A DNA stretch of 64,000 nucleotides. It comes from Streptomyces barringtoniae (GTDB taxonomy: Bacteria; Actinomycetota; Actinomycetes; Streptomycetales; Streptomycetaceae). The translations under genes and the position numbers were made by a program. The notes beneath the pieces are model-generated. The model made no database searches. It was not told where the DNA came from and saw only the letters and a program-made list of their open reading frames with translations. Within the stretch, counting starts at the first letter, position 1. Each line of letters starts with the position of its first letter. Location: positions 494,358 through 558,357 of the forward strand of contig NZ_JAJHNP010000001.1 in the NCBI RefSeq assembly GCF_020819595.1, given 5' to 3'. This document shows, piece by piece, positions 9,132 to 17,733 of the stretch.

Positions 9132-9425
9132 ATGGGCGTTTTTGCACGACTCCTCGGCAGGTCGAAGGCGACTTCGGAGGCGTCGGCCGCCGAGGCGCAG
9201 ACCGGCGCGGAGCCGGAGGGGGCCGAGGCGGCGGAAGCAGAGTCGGCGGAGGCGAAGGCGGCCGGTGCGACGGAGGCGAAGGGTTCGGCCGGTGACGGGA
9301 GCGAAGACGCGGCGGAGCAGTCCGACGCCGCCGCGGACGACGCGTCCGAGGGCTCCGGCATCCCCAAGCAGCAGTCCGCCGAGGAGGCCGCCGACAGCGA
9401 GACCGGCGAAGGCGCCCGCAGGTAA
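9132..9425 (+). CDS. Small Ala/Glu-rich acidic protein, unknown function
   Basis: Not recognised. The 97-residue product starts MGVFARLLGRSK, a short amphipathic basic segment, and then is almost wholly Ala, Glu, Ser, Gly and Asp with no hydrophobic core, so it is likely disordered. The ATG at 9132 has GGAG five bases before it; an in-frame GTG two codons earlier overlaps that site. The gene lies 24 bases before the antitoxin-like gene and the two are probably cotranscribed. The coding call rests on the ribosome site and Streptomyces-like third-position GC, not on homology. Confidence 0.6.
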   Translation: MGVFARLLGRSKATSEASAAEAQTGAEPEGAEAAEAESAEAKAAGATEAKGSAGDGSEDAAEQSDAAADDASEGSGIPKQQSAEEAADSETGEGARR

Positions 9426-9449
9426 CTGGCCCGCGAGGGAAGGTGGACC

Positions 9450-9734
9450 ATGGGGCTGATGGACAACATGAAGGCCAAGCTCGGCCCGGCCAGGGACAAG
9501 GTGTCGGACCTCGCGCGGCAGCACGGGGACAAGGTGCAGCACGGTCTCGACAAGGCCGCGAAGGCCGTGGACGAGCGGACCAAGCACAAGTACAGCGACA
9601 GGATCCAGGCGGGGACCGGCAAGGCCAAGGAGGCGATGGACCGCCTCGCTCACAAGGAGGGTCCCGGCCCGGCCAGGACCACCGGAGATCCGACGCCCCC
9701 CACCCGTCCGGAGGGCCCGCCACCGGCATCCTGA
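9450..9734 (+). CDS. MT0933-like antitoxin family protein
   Basis: A 94-residue, Lys/Asp-rich helical protein: MGLMDNMKAKLG, then repeated amphipathic units KVSDLARQHGDKVQHGLDK and TKHKYSDRIQAGTGKAKEAMD. This pattern matches the MT0933/Rv0909-type antitoxin family of actinobacteria. The C-terminus is a Pro/Gly/Thr tail. AAGG lies upstream of the ATG (GAAGGTGGACC). No toxin gene adjoins it: the upstream neighbour is the acidic 97-residue protein and the downstream one is convergent. In Streptomyces these proteins are often found alone, so an antitoxin role is inferred from family naming only. Confidence 0.7.
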   Translation: MGLMDNMKAKLGPARDKVSDLARQHGDKVQHGLDKAAKAVDERTKHKYSDRIQAGTGKAKEAMDRLAHKEGPGPARTTGDPTPPTRPEGPPPAS

Positions 9735-9840
9735 GCCTCCTGAACGGCATGCGTCCGAACGGTTCGGCACACGGGCGGACTGCATGCGGATCGGCGGACG
9801 GTCGTGGAGCACACCGGCTCCCGGCCGTCCGCCGTTTCCG

Positions 9841-9917
9841 CGCGTGCCGACGTGGGCTCGCGTAGGCCCGCATGCGCCGGCGTGCGCCGACGTGGGCCCG
9901 CGTGCGCCGGAGCCCGC
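9841..9917. repeat. Short intergenic GC repeat
   Basis: Two imperfect copies of GTGC(GC)CGACGTGGGC(T/C)CGCGT and flanking GCGCCG words fill the gap between the antitoxin-like gene and the LigB-fold gene. No gene or terminator is apparent in it. Confidence 0.55.
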
Positions 9918-9921
9918 CGCG

Positions 9922-10635
9922 CTAGGACCAGGCGGCCACCACGTACCCCACGCCGTACGGCGCGTCCTCGTACAGCAGCGCGCCGCTGAGGTTCGCGCCC
10001 TCCGCGGCACCGGCCAGAACCTGCCAGGGGGCCCGTCCGGAGGCCTTCAGTTCGGCTGCCAGCCCGGCGTCCAGCGCCTGGACGGCCGCCAGGTCCGCCG
10101 CGCCCAGCGCACGCGCGACCTCCGTGTCGAAGGGTGCCGCCCGCTCGTCCAGGTAGCCCGGCGCCTTGACCGTGCGGCACGCGCTGGCGTCTCCCATCAC
10201 CAGCAGCGCCACCCGCCGGGCCTTGGCGCCGATCTCCCTGCCGGCTTCGGCACACCGCTCGGGCGCGAGCGGTTCCCCGACCCCGACTCCCTCGATCGGG
10301 GCATCCGCCCAGCCGGTCCGCTCCAGCAGCCAGGCACCGACGGCCAGAGACGGCGGCAGCTCCCGCTCGGAGACGGTGTCCCCGACGGGGCCCAGGCGTA
10401 CCTCCACGTCGACCCCGAACCCGCGGAAGGACCCCGGCGCGCCCTGCGGAAACGATCCGCGCCCGCTCTCCCCGGCGGGCCCGACGACCACCAGGAGGTC
10501 CGGGCGGGCGGCGGCGAGCACCCCGAGCGCGTCGGAGCAGGCCGAGCGCGCGGCGTCCAGCTCCGGAGCGGCGCCGGCGGCCACCTCGGGCACGAGCAGC
10601 GGCGGGCAGGGACAGACTGCGGCGGCGACAAGCAT
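9922..10635 (-). CDS. Class III extradiol dioxygenase (LigB) fold protein
   Basis: A 237-residue protein resembling the LigB-like class III extradiol dioxygenase subunit B domain family that is widespread in actinobacteria. Its N-terminus LVAAAVCPCPPLLVPEVAAG, the phrase DLLVVVGPAGESG near residue 50, and LLVMGDAS near residue 150 fit that family's beta-strand ends. Whether it is an active iron dioxygenase is doubtful: the paired metal-binding histidines of true LigB enzymes are not evident. It begins with ATG at 10635 and is 26 bases downstream of the stop of the 95-residue gene that precedes it, so the two may be cotranscribed with miaB. Confidence 0.7.
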   Translation of the reverse strand: MLVAAAVCPCPPLLVPEVAAGAAPELDAARSACSDALGVLAAARPDLLVVVGPAGESGRGSFPQGAPGSFRGFGVDVEVRLGPVGDTVSERELPPSLAVGAWLLERTGWADAPIEGVGVGEPLAPERCAEAGREIGAKARRVALLVMGDASACRTVKAPGYLDERAAPFDTEVARALGAADLAAVQALDAGLAAELKASGRAPWQVLAGAAEGANLSGALLYEDAPYGVGYVVAAWS

Positions 10636-10661
10636 GATCGGCAGGTTACGCCGCCGGGCGG

Positions 10662-10949
10662 TCAGTAGGTGATCGGACCGGAGTCCCACTCCAGCTCGGT
10701 GAACAGGAAGTGGTACGTGTACACCCCGCCGGACGAGCCGTCCCCGACCAGCATCCAGCCGTCCGCGGTGCGGTACCGGCGCATGCGCACCGGATACCGC
10801 GGATGCCTGGGCTGGTAGAGGCGTACCAGCTCCGCGAACCGGGCCTCGGCCTCCTCGCGCGTGCCGTCGATCGTGGCCATCAGCTCGTACTGCCTGCGGT
10901 ACGGCCCCTCGCCGGGCGGCTTGTCCAGCAGCAGCGCCCATCGCGGCAT
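10662..10949 (-). CDS. Conserved hypothetical protein (95 aa)
   Basis: Not assigned to a function. The product starts MPRWALLLDKPPGEGPYRRQYELMATIDGTREEAEARF and ends HFLFTELEWDSGPITY, a compact alpha/beta sequence without signal peptide or membrane segment. The ATG at 10949 is chosen because GGGGGA lies seven bases upstream; a TTG 13 codons earlier has none. The gene sits 58 bases after miaB and 26 bases before the LigB-fold gene on the same strand, suggesting a three-gene unit. Confidence 0.65.
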   Translation of the reverse strand: MPRWALLLDKPPGEGPYRRQYELMATIDGTREEAEARFAELVRLYQPRHPRYPVRMRRYRTADGWMLVGDGSSGGVYTYHFLFTELEWDSGPITY

Positions 10950-11007
10950 CGGATCGTCCCCCGTCCCCCGTGTCCGGATTGTCGACAAACAGTCGGGCTG
11001 GGCCCGG

Positions 11008-12537
11008 TCAGTCGCAGCCGCAGCCGCTTGCCGTGGCGACCGGCAGCGGCTCCGGCACCCCGATCTTCGGCAGGCCGAGCATGACGCCGGCCGGTTTGGC
11101 GGCCTCGGCGGCGTTGCGCTTCTCCCAGGCGTCGCCCGCGCGCGTGCGGCGCACGGAGAGGACGGGTCCCTCGGCGAGGAGGTGGTGCGGGGCGGCGTAC
11201 GTCACTTCTACGGTGACCACGTCACCCGGGCGGACCTCCTGCTCCGGCTTGGTGAAGTGGACCAGCCGGTTGTCGGGGGCGCGGCCGGAGAGGCGGTGCG
11301 TGGCGCCGTCCTTGCGCCCCTCGCCCTCGGCGACCATCAGCTCGAGCGTGCGGCCGACCTGCTTCTTGTTCTCCTCCCAGGAGATCTCCTCCTGAAGGGC
11401 GACCAGCCGCTCGTAGCGGGCCTGGACGACCTCCTTGGGGATCTGGTCGTCCATGGTCGCGGCCGGAGTGCCCGGGCGCTTGGAGTACTGGAAGGTGAAG
11501 GCCTGCGCGAACCGGGCCTCACGGACCACGTGCAGCGTCTGCTCGAAGTCCTCCTCGGTCTCGCCGGGGAAGCCCACGATGATGTCGGTGGTGATCGCGG
11601 CGTGCGGGATGGCGGCCCGCACCTTCTCGATGATCCCGAGGTACCTCTCCTGCCGGTAGGAGCGGCGCATCGCCTTCAGGACGGTGTCCGAACCGGACTG
11701 CAGCGGCATGTGCAGCTGCGGCATCACGTTCGGGGTCTCGGCCATGGCGGCGATGACGTCGTCGGTGAAGTCACGGGGGTGCGGGGAGGTGAAGCGGACC
11801 CGCTCCAGGCCCTCGATGTTCCCGCAGGCGCGCAGCAGCTTGCTGAAGGCCTCGCGGTCGCCGATGTCGGAGCCGTAGGCGTTGACGTTCTGGCCGAGCA
11901 GCGTGATCTCGGAGACACCCTCGGCGACCAGCGCCTCCACCTCGGCGAGGATGTCGCCGGGCCGGCGGTCCTTCTCCTTGCCGCGCAGGGCGGGGACGAT
12001 GCAGAAGGTGCAGGTGTTGTTGCAGCCGACGGAGATCGACACCCAGGCCGCGTAGGCGCTCTCGCGCCGGGTCGGCAGGGTGGACGGGAAGGCCTCCAGC
12101 GACTCGGCGATCTCGACCTGCGCCTCCTCCTGCACGCGGGCGCGCTCCAGCAGGACCGGCAGCTTGCCGATGTTGTGCGTGCCGAAGACGACGTCCACCC
12201 AGGGCGCCTTCTTGACGATGGTGTCGCGGTCCTTCTGCGCGAGGCAGCCGCCGACCGCGATCTGCATGCCGGGCCGCGAGACCTTCTTCGGCGCGAGCCG
12301 GCCGAGGTTGCCGTACAGCCGGTTGTCGGCGTTCTCCCGCACGGCGCAGGTGTTGAACACGACCACGTCCGCGTCCCCGTCCGAGCCCTCGGGGGCCCGC
12401 ACGTACCCGGCGTCTTCGAGCAGGCCGGCCAACCGCTCGGAATCGTGGACGTTCATCTGGCACCCGTAGGTGCGCACTTCGTACGTCTTTGGTGCGTGAA
12501 CGTCCACTGCGGGGCTCCGGTCGCTGCTGCTGGTCAT
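11008..12537 (-). CDS. miaB: tRNA-2-methylthio-N6-dimethylallyladenosine synthase MiaB
   Basis: MiaB is a radical-SAM methylthiotransferase that adds a methylthio group to i6A37 of tRNA, completing the modification begun by MiaA. The 509 residues hold the UPF0004 domain with its three cysteines ([26 protein letters not shown]), the radical-SAM cluster [12 protein letters not shown] near residue 170, and a C-terminal TRAM domain. The last residues, ASGCGCD, add an uncommon cysteine pair. It is a true MiaB rather than RimO, which is encoded separately at 47849. The ATG start lacks a strong ribosome site. Confidence 0.96.
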   Translation of the reverse strand: MTSSSDRSPAVDVHAPKTYEVRTYGCQMNVHDSERLAGLLEDAGYVRAPEGSDGDADVVVFNTCAVRENADNRLYGNLGRLAPKKVSRPGMQIAVGGCLAQKDRDTIVKKAPWVDVVFGTHNIGKLPVLLERARVQEEAQVEIAESLEAFPSTLPTRRESAYAAWVSISVGCNNTCTFCIVPALRGKEKDRRPGDILAEVEALVAEGVSEITLLGQNVNAYGSDIGDREAFSKLLRACGNIEGLERVRFTSPHPRDFTDDVIAAMAETPNVMPQLHMPLQSGSDTVLKAMRRSYRQERYLGIIEKVRAAIPHAAITTDIIVGFPGETEEDFEQTLHVVREARFAQAFTFQYSKRPGTPAATMDDQIPKEVVQARYERLVALQEEISWEENKKQVGRTLELMVAEGEGRKDGATHRLSGRAPDNRLVHFTKPEQEVRPGDVVTVEVTYAAPHHLLAEGPVLSVRRTRAGDAWEKRNAAEAAKPAGVMLGLPKIGVPEPLPVATASGCGCD

Positions 12538-12649
12538 GCGTCAAGGGTAGGCGCTGTCGGAGGAGCCCTGTCCCGGCCCGCCCCCGTCCTGCCGGGCGCA
12601 CACTGTAAGCAGGTGGCCATGCGTCATGAGCCGCACGTGGAGGTGAGCC

Positions 12650-13075
12650 ATGAGCACCCTCGAGCTGCACGTCGACGTCGACGTTCCGGTCGACAGGGCC
12701 TGGGAGACCCTGCACCGGGTGGAGAACTATCCGCGTTTCGTGCAAGGAGTGCGGGGCGCGCGTACGGAGGCCGGGGGCCGAGCGCATCTGGAGGTCGAGA
12801 CGGGTGGGCCGGCCCGCGAGGTCGAGGCCGAGGTGACGGACCGCGGTGAACACGTGATGGAGTGGCTCACCACGAGCGCTCCCGAGCTGACGGGTTCCTT
12901 CTCGGTCCAGCCGATCGACAAGAACCACACCCGGATCCAGGCACGGCTGGAGTACGACCCCGCCACGGTCCGCGACACCTTCGGCGGGCCCAGGGGTTTC
13001 GCCCAGACCAACGCGATCGAACGGCTCGTCCGCAGCGATCTGGAGCACTTCAAGGAGTACGTCGAGGGCGGGTGA
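12650..13075 (+). CDS. SRPBCC (START/polyketide-cyclase-like) family protein
   Basis: A 141-residue protein with the helix-grip pattern of the SRPBCC superfamily: LHVDVDVPVDRAWETLHRVENYPRFVQGV at the start, a central run of strands (HLEVETGGPAREVEAEVTD), and a long C-terminal helix FAQTNAIERLVRSDLEHFKEYVE. Such proteins bind hydrophobic ligands or act as cyclases or stress proteins; no ligand can be inferred. A strong GGAGGTG precedes the ATG at 12650. Its neighbours point the other way or are unrelated, so context gives no role. Confidence 0.8.
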   Translation: MSTLELHVDVDVPVDRAWETLHRVENYPRFVQGVRGARTEAGGRAHLEVETGGPAREVEAEVTDRGEHVMEWLTTSAPELTGSFSVQPIDKNHTRIQARLEYDPATVRDTFGGPRGFAQTNAIERLVRSDLEHFKEYVEGG

Positions 13076-13172
13076 GTCCGGCGCGGGCGAGTCGAACGCG
13101 GGTGGGCGGCGCGAAGGCGGTGGGCACGGGGCGGCACCGCCGGGCAGCCGGTGCGCCGGTCCCGCACGCCGG

Positions 13173-13463
13173 TCAGGTCTCCATCACGGCATCGCAGTCC
13201 GGGCAGACCAGGGAGGCGTGCTCCGGGGGATACCAGGGGGCTCCCGGCTCCTCGGAGGGCTTCCAGTCGGCCGTCTCCATGGCGAAGGTGTCCTTGCCGC
13301 AGAGGGTCCGCGGCCCCGTGGCCGTGTGCGACCCCGGCGCCACCGGTGCCGCGTGCACCTTGCGGACGCGCCGCTCCGCCCCACCCGTCGGTCTGGTGGA
13401 GGAGCCGACGGGAGAGCCGGCCGCGCCCGGCCTGTCGAGTTCGTAGACGACGATCTCGCTCAT
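13173..13463 (-). CDS. Hypothetical protein with C-terminal CPxC motif
   Basis: A 96-residue protein not assigned to a family. It opens MSEIVVYELDRPG, has TLCGKDTF near residue 57, and ends LVCPDCDAVMET. The Cys of TLCGK and the CPDC pair could form a small zinc-ribbon-like site, though only three cysteines are seen. The ATG at 13463 is preferred; an upstream extension exists but begins inside the divergent methyltransferase gene's control region. It is convergent with the SRPBCC gene and divergent from pcm, 34 bases away. Confidence 0.6.
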   Translation of the reverse strand: MSEIVVYELDRPGAAGSPVGSSTRPTGGAERRVRKVHAAPVAPGSHTATGPRTLCGKDTFAMETADWKPSEEPGAPWYPPEHASLVCPDCDAVMET

Positions 13464-13497
13464 GCCTCCACCGTAGGCGCCGTCACCGGGTGGTGGG

Positions 13498-14172
13498 GTG
13501 AACCAGGCCGTGAACGCCGTACCCGGAGAACCGGACGATCTCGTGCGGGCCCTCACGGCCGCCGGGGTCGGGGACGAGCGGCTGCTCGCGGCCGTGCGGG
13601 CGACGCCCCGGGCGGGATTCGTCCCGGCCGATCAGCTGGCTGCCGCCTACCGGGACGTACCCGTTGCCATCGGGCAGGGACAGGTCACCACGCAGCCCTC
13701 GCTGTCGGCGATGATGATCGAGGGTCTCGGTCTGGACGGGTGCGAGCACGTCCTGGAGATCGGTACGGGTCTGGGCTTCCAGACCGCTCTGCTCGCCCGG
13801 CTGGCCGCGGACGTGGTCAGCATCGAGATGCGGCCGGACATAGCCCGCCGGGCGCGCGCGAATCTCGCCCGCCAGGGCGTGCGGAACGTGGAGCTGCGCA
13901 TCGGCGACGGCAGCGGCGGTGTGCCGGACCGGGCCCCGTACGACGCCGTCCTCGTGTCGGCCGCGTTCCCGGAGGTGCCCGCGCCGCTGACCGCACAGGT
14001 GCGCCCGGTCGGCCGCCTGGTGCAGCCGATCGGGCCGGGCGGACACGAGCAGGTGGTGTGCTTCGAGCGCACGGCATCGGGGCTGGTGCGGTTGCGGGTT
14101 CTGACCTCGGCCTACTTCGTCCGGTTGCAGGGACGGTACGGCTTCCCGCCGGACGAGCCGGGGGTGCGTTGA
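13498..14172 (+). CDS. pcm: Protein-L-isoaspartate O-methyltransferase
   Basis: The enzyme methylates isoaspartyl residues in aged proteins using S-adenosylmethionine, starting their repair. The 224 residues carry the PCMT pattern: RATPRAGFVP near residue 35, IGQGQVTTQPSLSAMMIEGL, the SAM-binding loop VLEIGTGLGFQTALLA near 80-95, and DAVLVSAAFPEVP. The start is a GTG at 13498 with GGTGGTGGG just upstream. It is a single gene, divergent from a small hypothetical protein and convergent with the PP2C gene. Confidence 0.9.
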   Translation: MNQAVNAVPGEPDDLVRALTAAGVGDERLLAAVRATPRAGFVPADQLAAAYRDVPVAIGQGQVTTQPSLSAMMIEGLGLDGCEHVLEIGTGLGFQTALLARLAADVVSIEMRPDIARRARANLARQGVRNVELRIGDGSGGVPDRAPYDAVLVSAAFPEVPAPLTAQVRPVGRLVQPIGPGGHEQVVCFERTASGLVRLRVLTSAYFVRLQGRYGFPPDEPGVR

Positions 14173-14223
14173 GGTGTTCCGTCGGTCTTGAGGTGATCTT
14201 TGAGGTGTTCCTTCGGCCTTGAG

Positions 14224-14973
14224 CTATTCGTCGGCGACGCGTACGACCGCCAGCGTGATGTTGTCGGGACCGCCCGCGGCGATGGCCGCCTTCCACAGCT
14301 CGAAGGCAGCACGGCCGTCGTCGTGCTCCCGCATCACGTCGTCCAGCACATCGGCGGGCAGCGGATCGGTCAGACCGTCGGTGCAGATGAGGTAGCGGGC
14401 GCCGGGAGACAGGGATTCGGTCGTCACATGGGGGTGAACGGCGCGGTAGGAGGGGCTGCCGCCCAGGCACTGGGTGACGATGGACGTGGTGTGCTGCCCG
14501 GGTTCGAGCGGGGGGCTGTCGTCGACGCTCACCTGGCGCAGCCCGTCGCGGGAAGCGGCGTAGACCCGGCTGTCGCCCACGTTGAACACCAGCAGCGAGC
14601 CGGGCTGCACGACGATGCCGGCGACGGTGGTGCCCATGGCGGCCAGCTCGGTCTCCTCCTCTCCGCCGGCGGCCGTGTACACGGCGCGGTTGCAGGCGTT
14701 CAGGGCAGCGCGGAGGGTGTCCTCGCTGCCCAGGGTGGGGCCGGCGGACGCGATCCGGCGGGCGACCAGCGCGCTGGCCAGGTCGCCGCCGGGATGCCCG
14801 CCGAGCCCGTCGGCGACCGCGACGACGAGAGGCGTGCCGATCGGGAAGACCAGGGTCTGCGGACTCTCCGTCACCGTGGCGCACAGGGTCCACGGCCCGG
14901 CCACGAGGCTGTCCTCGTTGCGTTCGCGGAGCAGCCCGGGATGACTCAGCGCGCTCACAGCCACGTACCGCAT
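14224..14973 (-). CDS. PP2C-family (PPM) serine/threonine phosphatase
   Basis: A 249-residue PPM phosphatase without extra domains. It shows the metal-binding motifs in order: RNEDS, ADGLGGHPGGD, GDSRVY and ICTDGLTD, then GGPDNITL near the end. Such stand-alone enzymes reverse Ser/Thr protein phosphorylation in the cytoplasm. The start is taken as the ATG at 14973; a GTG 30 bases earlier is possible. No kinase gene adjoins it. Bases 15004-15169 upstream hold only short GC repeats. Confidence 0.9.
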   Translation of the reverse strand: MRYVAVSALSHPGLLRERNEDSLVAGPWTLCATVTESPQTLVFPIGTPLVVAVADGLGGHPGGDLASALVARRIASAGPTLGSEDTLRAALNACNRAVYTAAGGEEETELAAMGTTVAGIVVQPGSLLVFNVGDSRVYAASRDGLRQVSVDDSPPLEPGQHTTSIVTQCLGGSPSYRAVHPHVTTESLSPGARYLICTDGLTDPLPADVLDDVMREHDDGRAAFELWKAAIAAGGPDNITLAVVRVADE

Positions 14974-15169
14974 GGAACGCCACCGCCTTCCCGGACGGGC
15001 CACGGCAGTCGGTCGGCTCGCTGCCCGTCGGCTCGCTGCCCGCGGCTCCAGGGTAGGCGCTCACCGGACGAGCCGGGCCGTGTCGAAGCGCTTGCGCGCC
15101 CTGGGCGGCCGAAGGCCGGCCGACCGCTTCAGGTCAGGTCCGGTCGGTTCGGTTCAGGTGCTGTTCAGG

Positions 15170-16501
15170 TCAGCGGAGCGGTGGTGCCAAGGACGCCGTG
15201 ACGGGGCCGTCGGGACGGACGGTGAAGCCGTACTCCGCCCGGGTGGGCGTGGAGTGGAAGGACAGCGTGTGGAGCGGCAGCAGGCTTTCGAGGAGAACGG
15301 TCGATTCCCGGAGCGCGAACTGGACGCCGAGGCAGGCGCGGGGGCCGATCCCGAAGGGGAGGTAGGCGCCCGGGTGGGCGGGCCGGCCGGCCGGGAGGGT
15401 GAAGCGCCGGGGGTCGAACCGCTCGGGGTCCGGCCAGAGTTCGGGGTCGCGGTGCGTGAGGTAGGGGCAGACCAGGATGTCGGTGCCGGCCTCTACGGTG
15501 TAACCGGCGAGGGTGTCGTCCTCGGTGGCGTGGCGGGGCAGGATCCAGGCGGCCGGATACAGCCGTAGCGTCTCGTGGACCAGGGCCTGGACGGCCTGGC
15601 GGCGCTGCGCCGAGCCCTCGCCGCCCGCGGCCAGAGCCTGTTCACGGGCGGCGGGGTACTGGTCTAGGAGCAGGTAGAGCCAGGTCAGGGTGGTGGCGGT
15701 GGTCTCGTGCCCGGCCGAGAGCAGCGTGACCAACTCGTCACGGATGAGCCGGTCGGTGTACTCGGGGTGCTCGTCGGCGGCGTCGATCAGGACGTGCAGC
15801 AGGCCCGGGCCGTCGGGGCCGGCCGCCCCGGCGCGGGCGATGCCGATGGCGTGCCGGGCGACGGCGTCGATCCGGGCGAGATCGGCGGCGACGGCGTCCT
15901 GGGCGCCGGTGACATCCGCGGGCAGCGTCGGAAGGGCGGCCGCCACGGCGGTCACGGCCGCCAGTTCACGCTCGGTGCGGTCGTCGAGGGCGTGCCCGGT
16001 GAGAGAGCGCCAGATGGCGTCCAGGGCGAAGCGGCGCATCTCGCGCACGACGTCCAGGGTCTGTCCGGTACGCGCGTACCCTGCCCAGCGTCCGGCGGTG
16101 GTCCGGGCGGCCTCGTCGATCCGCTGTTGGTAACGCCGCATCCCGGTGCCGGTGAACTGGGCCTGCAGCAAGCGTCGTTGCCGCTTCCATGCCGCACCCG
16201 TGGCGGCGAGGACGCCGTCGCCGATCAGCAGCCGGGCGCGGTGGGAGCGTTTGACGTACCGCTCGGGGTGCCGGGCGAGCACGTGCTGGACCGCCCGCGG
16301 GTCGGTGACGAGAACGGTGCGGGCCGGCCCGAGGCGGAAGGCGGCGACGCCACCGCAGCGCTCGCGCACCTGCGACAGCAGCTCCACCAGCTCGCCGCCC
16401 GCCGAACGCCACCCCTCGACGAGTGCAGGCTCGGCCTCGGGCACCGGCCGCCCCGTTCCCGGAACGCGCGGAAGGGAGCCGGGACCGGCTTCGATGTCCA
16501 C
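15170..16501 (-). CDS. Cytochrome P450
   Basis: A 443-residue soluble P450 monooxygenase with all hallmarks: the I-helix AGHETTATTLTWLY, the ExxR motif HETLRLYP, PERF upstream of the heme loop, and the cysteine-ligand loop FGIGPRACLGVQFALRE. The GTG at 16501 is selected because AGGAG lies eight bases before it; the frame stays open far upstream with no gene-like character. No ferredoxin, reductase or biosynthetic cluster is nearby, so substrate and redox partner are unknown. The resemblance to CYP families active on fatty acids or terpenoids (HATEDDTLAGYTVEAGTDI, WPDPERFDPRRF) is only suggestive. Confidence 0.93.
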   Translation of the reverse strand: MDIEAGPGSLPRVPGTGRPVPEAEPALVEGWRSAGGELVELLSQVRERCGGVAAFRLGPARTVLVTDPRAVQHVLARHPERYVKRSHRARLLIGDGVLAATGAAWKRQRRLLQAQFTGTGMRRYQQRIDEAARTTAGRWAGYARTGQTLDVVREMRRFALDAIWRSLTGHALDDRTERELAAVTAVAAALPTLPADVTGAQDAVAADLARIDAVARHAIGIARAGAAGPDGPGLLHVLIDAADEHPEYTDRLIRDELVTLLSAGHETTATTLTWLYLLLDQYPAAREQALAAGGEGSAQRRQAVQALVHETLRLYPAAWILPRHATEDDTLAGYTVEAGTDILVCPYLTHRDPELWPDPERFDPRRFTLPAGRPAHPGAYLPFGIGPRACLGVQFALRESTVLLESLLPLHTLSFHSTPTRAEYGFTVRPDGPVTASLAPPLR

Positions 16502-16666
16502 GTTCTCTTCTCCTGGTCGATCGCCGGACGTGGTCGCACGGATCGCGCAGCACGGACACGGACTGTACGGGAGGAGGCACAGTTGGTGACACCCCGTCCA
16601 GGGGGAGCCCCGACACGTTCGGAAACCCGGTGGAGACCGGGAGACCGCCACGCCTAAGGTCGCGCA

Positions 16667-17026
16667 ATGAGCACTCGCACGTTCCGGATCACCGTCCGCG
16701 GCGCCTTCGACGGCCTCACCGACGCCCAGCGGGCCGAACTGCTGGCCGACGCCGCCGAACACGACGTACTGCGCGCCGCGTTCACCCCCGGGGGCAGCCT
16801 CACCTACGACATCGCCGCCCGGCCGGCCTTCGTCTTCCGTTTCTCCGACACCGGGGAGGAAGAGGAGGACATTCTTGAGGCGACCGAACGGGCCGAGGAG
16901 GCGGCGAAGGTCTGGCTGACCGAGCGCGGCTACGGCTTCAAGAACCTCCGCTCCACCGCCGAGGACCTCTCCCAGGCGCCGATGGGCAAGCGGCAGCGAC
17001 GTGCGGCGCGTTCGAGCGGGGCATAA
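16667..17026 (+). CDS. DUF6204-like small protein
   Basis: A 119-residue protein, MSTRTFRITVRGAFDGLTDAQRAELLADAAEHDVL, with a central acidic EEEEDILEATERAEEAAKVWL and a basic C-terminus. It resembles the uncharacterised DUF6204 family of Streptomyces; function unknown. It is divergent from the P450 with 165 bases between and is followed, one base after its stop, by the MarR operator palindrome. Confidence 0.7.
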   Translation: MSTRTFRITVRGAFDGLTDAQRAELLADAAEHDVLRAAFTPGGSLTYDIAARPAFVFRFSDTGEEEEDILEATERAEEAAKVWLTERGYGFKNLRSTAEDLSQAPMGKRQRRAARSSGA

Positions 17027-17027
17027 A

Positions 17028-17041
17028 CTTGAGTACTCAAG
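17028..17041. promoter_or_regulatory. Perfect palindromic operator, probable MarR binding site
   Basis: CTTGAGTACTCAAG is a perfect 14-base palindrome, 29 bases before the MarR gene's start and directly after the preceding stop. Its TTGA...TCAA ends are typical of MarR-family operators, so autoregulation is inferred. Confidence 0.65.
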
Positions 17042-17070
17042 GAGTGGGCAATGAGCGGGGGTGAGCGGCC

Positions 17071-17514
17071 GTGAGTGACGCCCTGGACGCGGCACTGCGA
17101 CTGCTGCGGGCCCAGGCAGCGCTCGTGCGGCGCTTCGACTCCCGGCTGAGCGCGCTGCACGGCGTGAGCCTCGCCGACTTCACCCTGCTGCTGCGGCTGA
17201 GCCGGGCGCCCGGCGGCGGTATGCGGCGGGTCGACCTCGCCGAGGCACTGGGTCTGACGGCCTCCGGGGTCACGCGCGGGCTCGCGCCGCTGGAGCGGAT
17301 CGGGCTGGTGACCCGCGAGGCGGATGCGCGGGACGCGCGCGTGGCCTACGCGTCGCTGACCGGGACGGGCCGACGGCGGCTGAAGGAGATGCTCGCGACG
17401 GCCGAGGAGACCGCCACCGAGGCCTTCGCCGCCCCCGCGCTGAACGCCGAGGACATCACACAGCTGTCGTCCCTCCTGACCCGCCTCGGCGGCACCGGCC
17501 TGGCCGGCCCCTGA
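17071..17514 (+). CDS. MarR-family transcriptional regulator
   Basis: A 147-residue winged-helix regulator. The DNA-binding core is RRVDLAEALGLTASGVTRGLAPLERIGLVTREADARDARVAYASLTGTGRRRL, with the classic DxRD wing turn. The N-terminal helix (ALDAALRLLRAQAALVRRFDSRLSALHGVSLADF) would make the dimer. GTG at 17071 follows GAGCGGCC; spacing is only fair. The palindrome at 17028-17041 lies just upstream, so it probably represses itself and perhaps the DUF6204 or P450 genes. The effector is unknown. Confidence 0.9.
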   Translation: MSDALDAALRLLRAQAALVRRFDSRLSALHGVSLADFTLLLRLSRAPGGGMRRVDLAEALGLTASGVTRGLAPLERIGLVTREADARDARVAYASLTGTGRRRLKEMLATAEETATEAFAAPALNAEDITQLSSLLTRLGGTGLAGP

Positions 17515-17522
17515 GCCCGGGC

Positions 17523-17553
17523 GAGGCTCCTGGCATCACCGGCTTTGAGCCTC
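17523..17553 (+). terminator. Weak stem-loop after the MarR gene
   Basis: GAGGCTC and GAGCCTC arms, seven bases each, with a 17-base loop, start nine bases after the MarR stop. No U tract. It could act as a terminator, but the large loop makes this uncertain. Confidence 0.35.
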
Positions 17554-17733
17554 ACCCTGACGCGAACTCGCCGTGGCGCAGGTCACCTTGAGATGTGGCC
17601 GGATTGTGTGGGGTCCCTACGTAAAGACATGGCATGCTCATGGCTCGTTCACGAGTTACCGGCCGGTTCTACCGCCAAGTAGCCAGTTCGTCCGGTACCT
17701 CTCTGCCACCCCCCACTTCACACAGGACCGACC

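Noticed and set aside
15170..17095. A 641-codon version of the P450 gene
   Set aside because: The upstream 198 codons overlap the DUF6204 gene antisense and lack P450 character; a GTG with a ribosome site begins the true protein.
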